Assembly (NCBI GenBank): GCA_035628135.1 | Contig: DASPKM010000001.1 | Span: 336,613-400,612, forward strand | From: DASPKM01 sp035628135 | Lineage (GTDB): Bacteria > Bacteroidota > Bacteroidia > Chitinophagales > Chitinophagaceae | DNA length: 64,000 nt | Reading direction: 5' to 3' | Shown: positions 8,920 through 15,925 of the stretch, piece after piece | How the letters are laid out: each line of letters begins with the position of its first letter | Position numbering within the stretch: position 1 is the first letter of the stretch | Program-made: the position numbers and the translations under genes | The notes under the pieces: model-generated | What the model saw: the letters and a program-made list of their open reading frames with translations, nothing else | Database searches by the model: none | What the model was told of the DNA's origin: nothing

Positions 8920-10665
8920 ATGCACCCGCTGCTATCTATACGCAACCTCTCCATTCAATTTAAAACCGAGTCGGTCATTACCGAAGCTGTAAAAAATATT
9001 TCTTTCGATGTCAACCGCGGCGAGATCGTAGCCATCGTGGGTGAATCGGGCTCGGGTAAATCCGTTACAGCGTTGTCAATATTGCGATTGTTGCCCGTGC
9101 CACCCGCAAAATATACCTCGGGGCAAATATTATTTTCAGAAAATGGCGAACAACAGCCTGATCTTTTGCAATTAGCGGATGCAGCGTTGCGACAACTTCG
9201 GGGCAAAAAGATCTCGATGATCTTCCAGGAGCCCATGACCTCGTTGAACCCTGTGTTTACCTGCGGCAACCAGGTGATGGAGGCCATCCAGCTGCACGAA
9301 AAACTGAGCAGCCGCCAGGCAAAAGAACGCGCCATTGCATTGTTTCAACAGGTGAAGCTCCCCGATCCCGCGGGTATGTTCAACCGTTATCCGCACCAAC
9401 TGAGCGGAGGTCAAAAGCAGCGCGTCATGATCGCCATGGCCATGAGCTGCAATCCTTCGCTGCTCATTTGCGACGAGCCCACTACCGCATTGGATGTAAC
9501 CGTGCAGAAAAATATCCTGCAGCTTATTAAGGAGTTGCAGCAATTGACGCACATGGGCGTCATCTTCATTACCCACGATCTTGGCCTGGTGGGCGAGATG
9601 GCGGACCGCGCGGTGGTTATGTATAAAGGCGAAATAGTGGAGCAGGGACTTACGAGCGAAATTTTTAGCAAGGCAAAGCATCCATATACCCAGGCATTGC
9701 TGGCGTGCAGGCCGGTGTTGCACAGGAAAGGGGAGCGGCTGCCTACGGTAAGCGATTTTATGGACATGCCGGGTAGTGGCCCCATACCACAAGCACCGCA
9801 TATTACAAGTTATCCAGCTTCAACAAACCTGCAGCCCTCAACTCCAAACCTTACTACCGGCGCCGTACAACCGGAGCTGATAAATGTTCAGAACTTGTCG
9901 GTCTGGTTCCCTGCAGGCCGTACATTCCCCGGCAGGCCCAAAACTTTTGTAAGGGCCGTGGACAACGTGAGCTTCACCGTGAGAAAAGGCGAAACGCTGG
10001 GGCTGGTAGGGGAATCGGGTTGTGGCAAAACCACGCTGGGACGCACCCTGTTGCGCCTGATCAAACCAATTTCCGGGCGCATCCTCTACAATGGCATCAA
10101 CTTGGCAACGCTGGAGGGAAGGCAATTAAAATCGATGCGGAAAGACATCCAGATCATTTTCCAGGACCCTTATTCCTCCCTCAATCCACGCATAACCATC
10201 GGCGATGCCATTGCCGAACCGCTCAAAGTGCATGGACTTGTGGAAACCAGGCAGCAACGCAGGGACCAGGTAATGAACCTGCTCGAAAAAGTAAGCCTGA
10301 AGCCCGACCACTTCAACCGTTACCCCCACGAATTTTCCGGGGGGCAGCGCCAGCGCATTGTCATTGCCCGGGCGCTCGCCCTTAATCCTTCTTTCCTTGT
10401 GTGCGACGAATCGGTATCGGCGCTGGATGTAAGCGTGCAGGCCCAGGTGCTGAACCTGCTGAACGATCTCAAAAAAGAATTCGGGTTTACAGTGGTCTTC
10501 ATCTCGCACGACCTGGCGGTGGTGCACTACGTAAGCGACCGTATTATGGTAATGAACCAGGGCAAAATAGAAGAAATCGGGACCGCCGATGAAGTGTATT
10601 ATCATCCCCGTACGGAGTACACGCGTAAGTTGATAGCCTCGGTGCCGAAAGGAGTTGTGAGTTAA
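8920..10665 (+). CDS. double-ATPase ABC transporter protein (oligopeptide/nickel, DppD-DppF type)
   Basis: The product is 581 residues with two complete ATP-binding cassettes in one chain. Cassette 1 has Walker A GESGSGKS (about residue 40), signature LSGGQKQR and Walker B LLICDEPTTALD. Cassette 2 has Walker A GESGCGKTT (about 367), signature FSGGQRQR and Walker B LVCDESVSALD. The order and the oligopeptide-type C-terminal extension after each cassette match the fused YejF/GsiA-like ATPases that drive peptide import. In cassette 2 the usual Pro after the catalytic Glu is Ser. The permeases and binding protein are not nearby, so the substrate is open. Confidence 0.85.
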   Translation: MHPLLSIRNLSIQFKTESVITEAVKNISFDVNRGEIVAIVGESGSGKSVTALSILRLLPVPPAKYTSGQILFSENGEQQPDLLQLADAALRQLRGKKISMIFQEPMTSLNPVFTCGNQVMEAIQLHEKLSSRQAKERAIALFQQVKLPDPAGMFNRYPHQLSGGQKQRVMIAMAMSCNPSLLICDEPTTALDVTVQKNILQLIKELQQLTHMGVIFITHDLGLVGEMADRAVVMYKGEIVEQGLTSEIFSKAKHPYTQALLACRPVLHRKGERLPTVSDFMDMPGSGPIPQAPHITSYPASTNLQPSTPNLTTGAVQPELINVQNLSVWFPAGRTFPGRPKTFVRAVDNVSFTVRKGETLGLVGESGCGKTTLGRTLLRLIKPISGRILYNGINLATLEGRQLKSMRKDIQIIFQDPYSSLNPRITIGDAIAEPLKVHGLVETRQQRRDQVMNLLEKVSLKPDHFNRYPHEFSGGQRQRIVIARALALNPSFLVCDESVSALDVSVQAQVLNLLNDLKKEFGFTVVFISHDLAVVHYVSDRIMVMNQGKIEEIGTADEVYYHPRTEYTRKLIASVPKGVVS

Positions 10666-10734
10666 CTGCTTCCTGCTCACTACTCACCTTCCTCCACTGG
10701 CAAAATAAAATTTTTAAATATTCCCCCCGTAGTA

Positions 10735-10742
10735 TACCTTTG
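10735..10742 (+). promoter_or_regulatory. TAnnTTTG -7 box upstream of queA
   Basis: TACCTTTG matches the Bacteroidota sigma-ABfr -7 consensus exactly. A start about 6 bases downstream would give a leader of roughly 135 bases before queA. I see no clear -33 TTTG at the expected spacing. Confidence 0.65.
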
Positions 10743-10853
10743 CACGCTAAATTTCGTGCCTACGCATGATATTAACCTGGTGCCGTAAGATCAGGTTTGT
10801 ATCGGGACCCCTCCGTAGCAACTTCACACCGGCATACCAACTTTGGTATCATG
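10742..10853 (+). promoter_or_regulatory. structured queA leader with mutually exclusive pairings
   Basis: Three pairings are visible. GCACG/CGTGC (10742-10746 with 10755-10759) lies at the likely transcript start. A perfect hairpin ATACCAA/TTGGTAT has arms 10834-10840 and 10843-10849. An alternative long-range pairing CATGATA/TATCATG (10765-10771 with 10847-10853) shares bases with that hairpin, so the two cannot form together. This is the layout of an attenuator or riboswitch. I could not match it to preQ1, SAM or TPP motifs. Confidence 0.4.
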
Positions 10854-10867
10854 TGGACACGATGTAA
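10766..10867 (+). CDS. possible 33-codon leader peptide upstream of queA
   Basis: An ATG at 10766 opens a frame of 33 codons ending at TAA 10865-10867, only 14 bases before the queA start. Its last 15 codons contain Asn (AAC), Tyr (TAC), Tyr (TAT), His (CAT) and Asp (GAC), exactly the four amino acids whose tRNAs carry queuosine, the modification queA helps make. The Tyr codons lie in the two arms of a hairpin. There is no Shine-Dalgarno, which is normal in this group. An ORF of this length can arise by chance, so this is a hypothesis. Confidence 0.35.
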   Translation: MILTWCRKIRFVSGPLRSNFTPAYQLWYHVDTM

Positions 10868-10881
10868 AATAATGTTTCCGC

Positions 10882-11931
10882 ATGAAGTTATCCCAGTTCA
10901 AATTCGACCTGCCCCTGAATCTGATAGCCCAACATCCTACTAAAAAACGCGAAGACGCAAGAATGATGGTCGTTCACCGGCACACCGGCACCATCGAAAA
11001 CAAGCACTTCCGGGATATCCTCGACTATTTCGACGACAAGGATGTATTCGTAGTAAACAATACCAAGGTTTTTCCCGCCCGCATGTACGGACGCAAGGAA
11101 AAAACCGGCGCCAAAATAGAAGTATTCCTCCTCCGCGAACTCAATAAACCCAACCGCCTTTGGGACGTAATAGTTGACCCGGCCCGCAAGATCAGGGTAG
11201 GCAATAAATTGTACTTCGGCGAAAATGATGAACTGGTAGCCGAAGTAATCGACAATACCACCAGCCGCGGCCGCACCATCCGCTTCCTCTGGGATGGCAC
11301 GGACGAAGAATTCCGCCAGATGCTGGAATTTCTCGGCGAAACACCGCTTCCCAAATACATCAAACGCAAGCCCGACGAAGAAGACAAGGAGCGCTACCAA
11401 ACAGTGTACGCCAAGCACGAAGGCGCGGTAGCAGCGCCCACCGCCGGCCTGCACTTCAGCGTGGAGCTCATCAAACGTCTTGAAATAAAAGGCGTCCGCT
11501 TTGCGGAAGTAACCCTGCACACAGGGCTCGGCACCTTCCGCCCGATAGAAGTGGAAGACCTGAGCAAGCATAAGATGGACGCAGAATACTACCGCATCGA
11601 AGAAACAGCGTGTAAGATCGTGAACAAAGGAAAGATGGACGGCCGCCGCATTTGCTCGGTAGGCACCACCACCATGCGCGCCCTTGAATCATCTTTCACC
11701 GCGGAAAAATTATTGAAGCCTTCCGAAGGATGGACCAACATCTTCATTCATCCTCCTTATACCTTCAACGTGGCCGATGCACTGGTTACCAACCTGCACC
11801 TGCCCAAGACCAGCCTGCTGATAATGACCTGCGCATTTGCAGGCTACGAACTGGCAATGGAAGCATATAAAAAAGCCATCAAGGATAAATACCGGTTCTT
11901 CAGCTATGGCGATGCCATGCTGGTGATCTAA
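10882..11931 (+). CDS. queA: S-adenosylmethionine:tRNA ribosyltransferase-isomerase
   Basis: The product is 349 residues, the normal QueA length. It shows the family motifs FVVNNTKVFPARMYGRK (about residue 55), AAPTAGLHFS (about 180), TLHTGLGTFRPI (about 212), SVGTTTMRALES and the C-terminal NLHLPKTSLLIM. The enzyme moves the ribosyl part of SAM onto preQ1 at position 34 of Tyr, His, Asp and Asn tRNAs, forming epoxyqueuosine. Its stop overlaps the stop of the convergent gene by a few bases. Confidence 0.95.
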   Translation: MKLSQFKFDLPLNLIAQHPTKKREDARMMVVHRHTGTIENKHFRDILDYFDDKDVFVVNNTKVFPARMYGRKEKTGAKIEVFLLRELNKPNRLWDVIVDPARKIRVGNKLYFGENDELVAEVIDNTTSRGRTIRFLWDGTDEEFRQMLEFLGETPLPKYIKRKPDEEDKERYQTVYAKHEGAVAAPTAGLHFSVELIKRLEIKGVRFAEVTLHTGLGTFRPIEVEDLSKHKMDAEYYRIEETACKIVNKGKMDGRRICSVGTTTMRALESSFTAEKLLKPSEGWTNIFIHPPYTFNVADALVTNLHLPKTSLLIMTCAFAGYELAMEAYKKAIKDKYRFFSYGDAMLVI

Positions 11932-13136
11932 TCGAGCGGCAACATGCTGGCCACCTTTTCCGACCAGGCCCAATACCCATGCAGTATGAACTCGAACAGG
12001 GGAGCGTATTGCCCGTATTTGTTGACGGTAATGGGCTCCAGGTTAGGCAACACTACCGTGGAACGCTGGTAATATTGCCGTGGCGACCGCAAGATCTCCC
12101 GCGTATATTTTTCCTCTTCGTATTCCTTTTTGTATTCGATGAATAGAAAGTCTTTAAAGAAAAGGATCTTTTCATCGGGAGTTTTTCCGGCACTCAACAA
12201 ACTGTCAGCGGTCAGCAAGGCCGGCAACACGGTTTGAAATTCGTCTGGCTGCCGCAATATCATATTATAATATTCCGATGAATCGACGCTGAAAAAAGCT
12301 ATGTCGCGCTTGCCGGTTTCACGTTGTTGCCTGATGCTTTCCCGCAAGATGTTGCGTACGCGTTGCTTTTCGGTATTGGGAGTTTTGTACATGCGCCGCA
12401 CTTCAAAACCTTCTTCCTGCAGGCGGTTATTGTACAAGCTTTTCATGAAATGATGGATGGAACCTGCATAGGCGCGCTCCCTGCTGTTCTCCCATCTTCT
12501 TTTCAACCGCTCACCCTGGATCTTGTCCTGGAATAAAGCATAGCCGGTGAATTTTAGGATGCGGTCGCCAAATGAATAATTGAATTCTTCCATCTGGTAC
12601 TTGATGGTATAGCCCAGCGATTGGTTTTCGATGATCAGTTGCTCATCGGCAATAACTGTAAGTGTATTGTTCTTTTTTGAGAATCGAAACCTTAACACCT
12701 CAGGGTTCAGCACCTTGCAGTCCTGCGCATCCAGATTGGTGCCGATAAAATTCTCCATGAAAAATTTACCCCATTTCTTCCAGCCATCTTTTTCGTCGGG
12801 TTCCACTACTACCGTTGAAAGTTCTGATACCTTCCGCTTCATTTTCACATCCACTTGCAAAGGAAGGTCTCCCCCGGTATAGGGATATACCACAGTTGAA
12901 TAACCAATGCAGGAGATCACGAGGTCGTGCTTGCCCGTAGGAACGTCCGTCAGTTCAAAGCTGCCATCCTGTGCGCTCATGGTTCCCCTGGTGGAATTGC
13001 TGATGAAAATGCTGGCGCCGCTTACGGGCGTCTGGGTCTTGTCGTGCGTTATACGGCCCTTGATAACGTACCCGGTTTGCGCATATGCGGCAGCGCTGGT
13101 AATGAATAAGAGAAAGATAGTAATGATAGGGCGCAT
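11928..13136 (-). CDS. exported protein with carboxypeptidase-like regulatory (CarboxypepD_reg) domain
   Basis: From the ATG at 13136 the product is 402 residues. It has a signal peptide (MRPIITIFLLFITSAAAYAQ) and then a beta-sandwich regulatory domain: GYVIKGRITHDKTQTPVSGA, followed by GTMSAQDGSFELTDVPTGKHDLVIS (to about residue 95). The rest is a conserved-looking but unrecognised region rich in charged residues. Proteins of this shape are common in Bacteroidota envelopes; this is not a TonB-dependent transporter because no plug or barrel is present. The upstream TTG/ATG extension to 13169 lacks a signal sequence, so 13136 is preferred. Confidence 0.75.
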   Translation of the reverse strand: MRPIITIFLLFITSAAAYAQTGYVIKGRITHDKTQTPVSGASIFISNSTRGTMSAQDGSFELTDVPTGKHDLVISCIGYSTVVYPYTGGDLPLQVDVKMKRKVSELSTVVVEPDEKDGWKKWGKFFMENFIGTNLDAQDCKVLNPEVLRFRFSKKNNTLTVIADEQLIIENQSLGYTIKYQMEEFNYSFGDRILKFTGYALFQDKIQGERLKRRWENSRERAYAGSIHHFMKSLYNNRLQEEGFEVRRMYKTPNTEKQRVRNILRESIRQQRETGKRDIAFFSVDSSEYYNMILRQPDEFQTVLPALLTADSLLSAGKTPDEKILFFKDFLFIEYKKEYEEEKYTREILRSPRQYYQRSTVVLPNLEPITVNKYGQYAPLFEFILHGYWAWSEKVASMLPLD

Positions 13137-13195
13137 GTTATAAAGATATACGCCCGCGATATATTCCACATACCGCTTAACATTTAAGTAAACGC

Positions 13196-14518
13196 CTATT
13201 CCAGGTTGAACAATCCCTTGTTCAATTTTTGCAAGGTCTCGGTCCGGTATGCAGCGGGCACCAATACCGATACATTGTGCGGGCTTCCGCCGTAGCTCAC
13301 CATGCGTATGGGAATGGACGAAAGGGAATCGAACAGTTTGCCCAGCACCTGATCTGTTTTAGCTATTTCATTGCCTACAATGGAAACGATGCTGTGGTCC
13401 TTCTCTACATCTATTGAACCGAAAGGCTCCAGCTCCTTCACGATCTCTTTCAGGTAAGTGGCGCTGTCGATGGTTACGGAAACGGCTACTTCCGAAGTAG
13501 TGATCATATCGATGGATGTCCTGTATTTTTCAAACACCTCGAATATTTTTCTTAGGAAACCATAGGCCAGCAACATGCGGCTGCTCCTGATCCTGATGGC
13601 GATGATGCCGTCTTTTGCCGCTACCGCTTTTACACCAACAGAACCTGCGGCTTCCGCGATCGTTGTGCCTTTTGCCTCGGGCTGCATGGTGTTCAGCAAT
13701 TTTACCGGCACCTTGTAAAGCTGCGCGGGCCATATAGAGGCAGGGTGCAGGATCTTGGCCCCGAAATAGGCCAGCTCCGCGGCCTCGTCGAACGAAAGCT
13801 GTTCAATGGCGACGGTCTTGTTTACGATGCGCGGGTCGTTGTTGTGCATGCCGTCGATATCGGTCCATATCTCGCACACGCTTGCCTGGATGGCTGCTGC
13901 AATCAGGGAAGCAGTATAATCGCTGCCGCCCCTCTTCAGGTTATCTACCTCGCCGCGGGAATTGCGGCAAATGTATCCCTGCGTGATAAATATTTTGTTG
14001 CCGGCCTGCTGCTGCAGCAATTGGGAAAGCTTCACTTTAATGCTGCCGATCTGCGGCTCGTCGTGGTGGTCGATGGTCATGAACTCCAGCGCTGGCAACA
14101 ATACATGGCTTATGCCTTGTTCCTGCAGGTACACGCAAAACAGTTTGGTAGAAAGCAGTTCGCCCTGCGCGAGTATGTCTTTATTGAGCGCCTGGCTGAA
14201 AGATATTTTCAGGATGATGTTCAGGAATTCGAAATGCTCGGCCACGATGGACGAAGCTTTAGCCTGCGATGCTTCCGTCTTTACCAGGTGTTTGATGAAG
14301 TCATGGTAATGCGCTTCCAGCTTTGCTATCTGTTGCCTGGCCAGCTCGCGGTCGCCCCTTGCAAGGGAATCGCCTATGTCCACCAATGTATTGGTGGTGC
14401 CTGAAAGGGCGCTTAAAACAACGATCTTGGGCTCTTCGTCCCGGGTTATCAGGCTGGCAACGTGGTGCATACGTTCTGGCTTGCCCACCGAGGTGCCGCC
14501 GAATTTCATGACTTTCAT
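13196..14518 (-). CDS. lysC: aspartate kinase (monofunctional)
   Basis: From the ATG at 14518 the product is 440 residues starting MKVMKFGGTSVG, the nucleotide-binding motif of aspartokinases. The family segments LKRGGSDYTASLIAAAI (about residue 205), IWTDIDGMHNNDPRIV and AAELAYFGAKILHP follow. The C-terminal 140 residues contain two ACT-type regulatory repeats. The enzyme phosphorylates aspartate, the first step towards lysine, threonine, methionine and diaminopimelate. There is no homoserine dehydrogenase fusion. A frame extending to 14545 is less likely because the promoter box at 14543-14550 would fall inside it. Confidence 0.9.
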   Translation of the reverse strand: MKVMKFGGTSVGKPERMHHVASLITRDEEPKIVVLSALSGTTNTLVDIGDSLARGDRELARQQIAKLEAHYHDFIKHLVKTEASQAKASSIVAEHFEFLNIILKISFSQALNKDILAQGELLSTKLFCVYLQEQGISHVLLPALEFMTIDHHDEPQIGSIKVKLSQLLQQQAGNKIFITQGYICRNSRGEVDNLKRGGSDYTASLIAAAIQASVCEIWTDIDGMHNNDPRIVNKTVAIEQLSFDEAAELAYFGAKILHPASIWPAQLYKVPVKLLNTMQPEAKGTTIAEAAGSVGVKAVAAKDGIIAIRIRSSRMLLAYGFLRKIFEVFEKYRTSIDMITTSEVAVSVTIDSATYLKEIVKELEPFGSIDVEKDHSIVSIVGNEIAKTDQVLGKLFDSLSSIPIRMVSYGGSPHNVSVLVPAAYRTETLQKLNKGLFNLE

Positions 14519-14542
14519 GGAGATCATTTGAAATTGAGCGTG

Positions 14543-14550
14543 CAAAGATA
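14543..14550 (-). promoter_or_regulatory. TATCTTTG -7 box for lysC
   Basis: Read on the minus strand, this is TATCTTTG, an exact TAnnTTTG match. It lies 24 bases upstream of the chosen lysC start and gives a leader of roughly 18 bases. Confidence 0.6.
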
Positions 14551-14557
14551 AGCGCTG

Positions 14558-14565
14558 TACCTTGG
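14558..14565 (+). promoter_or_regulatory. TACCTTGG near-consensus -7 box for the class V aminotransferase gene
   Basis: Seven of eight bases match TACCTTTG. It is divergent from, and only 8 bp away from, the lysC -7 box. The predicted leader is about 25 bases to the ATG at 14598. Confidence 0.4.
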
Positions 14566-14597
14566 CAAATCATTACATTTATGGCAAAACAACTGGT

Positions 14598-15896
14598 ATG
14601 CCTTCCCCCAAACGCAGGCAGTTCCTGCAAAAGCTGGGCACATTCTCCGCAGCTACCTTCCTGGCCTCGCTGGCGCAACCGGCATGGAGCCGCAACCTGG
14701 ATGCGGCATTGAACGATGCGGCAGGTACCGATCCACGGCAACTTGCCAATGATGAGGACTTCTGGTATTATGTACAGCAATCATATACGGTAACCCCGCA
14801 AATCATCAATCTCAATAATGGGGGAGTAGCCCCTTCGCCCAAACCTGTGCAGGAGGCCATGAAGCGCTTTCACGATTATTCCAACGAAGCTCCCAGCTAT
14901 TATATGTGGCGCATACTGGACCAGGGCCGCGAACCTTTGCGCAGGAACCTGGCAAAGCTGGCCGGCTGCCTGCCCGACGAGATCGCGATACAACGCAACG
15001 CATCGGAATCGCTGGAGACCGTCATCTTCGGTCTTAACCTGCAACGCGGCGATGAAGTAGTGCTGAGCAAACAGGATTATCCCAACATGATCCACGCCTG
15101 GCGCCAGCGCGAACTGCGCGAAGGCATTAAACTGGTTTGGGTGAACCTGCAATTGCCTTCGGAAGACAATAATTACATGGCCAATGAATACATTAAAGCA
15201 TTCACGCCGCGCACCAAAGTGGTGCAATTAACGCACGTCATCAACTGGAGCGGGCAGATCATTCCGGTCCGGCAAGTTGCCGATGCCGCGCATGCCAGGG
15301 GCATCGACGTATTGGTAGACGGCGCTCACAGCTTTGCGCATTTCGAATTTAAGATACCCGACCTGGGCGCGGATTATTTCGGCACCAGCCTGCACAAATG
15401 GCTCAGCGCCTGCATCGGAAGCGGTATGCTGTATGTAAAGAAAGACAAGATCAAAAATCTTTACCCGCTCCTGGCCAGCGCTGAACCTACCAGCGACAAT
15501 ATCCGCAAGTTCGAAACGCTCGGCACGCGCCCATTTTTTATAGAGCAGGCCATCAATAAAGCAATCGATTTTTATGATATGATCGGTGCAAAGCGCAAAG
15601 AAGAGCGCCTGATGTACCTGAAGAACTATTGGATGAGCCGCGTAAAAGACATGCCCAAAGTAAAGCTGGGCACTTCCATGAACAAAGGGTTCGGTTGTGG
15701 CATAGGGTTAGTAAGCATCGAAGGAAAAAGACCGCACGAACTGGAAACATACCTGATGGACAATCACCGCGTGCATTCCGTAGCCATAGAATGGGAAAAT
15801 ATTAAAGGGGTGCGCATTACGCCCAATGTTTATACCACTACCAAAAACCTGGATGTTTTAGTGGAAGGAATTGAAAAGTTCGTTGCACTGAAATGA
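14598..15896 (+). CDS. Tat-exported PLP-dependent class V aminotransferase-fold enzyme
   Basis: The product is 432 residues. The N-terminus MPSPKRRQFLQKLG followed by a hydrophobic, alanine-rich stretch to AWS (about residue 36) is a twin-arginine signal. The body is a class V (isopenicillin N epimerase/cysteine desulfurase-like) fold. It has INLNNGGVAPSPKPVQEA near residue 70, the Asp segment VDGAHSFAHF (about 240) and the PLP-lysine segment FGTSLHKWLSACIGSG (about 265). Tat export fits a protein that must bind PLP before crossing the membrane. The substrate is unknown. It is read here as starting at 14598, not at a TTG at 14562. The next gene overlaps the stop only if its upstream start is used. 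Confidence 0.82.
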   Translation: MPSPKRRQFLQKLGTFSAATFLASLAQPAWSRNLDAALNDAAGTDPRQLANDEDFWYYVQQSYTVTPQIINLNNGGVAPSPKPVQEAMKRFHDYSNEAPSYYMWRILDQGREPLRRNLAKLAGCLPDEIAIQRNASESLETVIFGLNLQRGDEVVLSKQDYPNMIHAWRQRELREGIKLVWVNLQLPSEDNNYMANEYIKAFTPRTKVVQLTHVINWSGQIIPVRQVADAAHARGIDVLVDGAHSFAHFEFKIPDLGADYFGTSLHKWLSACIGSGMLYVKKDKIKNLYPLLASAEPTSDNIRKFETLGTRPFFIEQAINKAIDFYDMIGAKRKEERLMYLKNYWMSRVKDMPKVKLGTSMNKGFGCGIGLVSIEGKRPHELETYLMDNHRVHSVAIEWENIKGVRITPNVYTTTKNLDVLVEGIEKFVALK

Positions 15897-15925
15897 TTGC
15901 AGCGCATACCCGTAACCCCTCTGCA

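Noticed and set aside
10742..10881. preQ1, SAM or TPP riboswitch before queA
   Set aside because: I could not find the conserved cores of these classes; only generic hairpins and a short ORF are visible.
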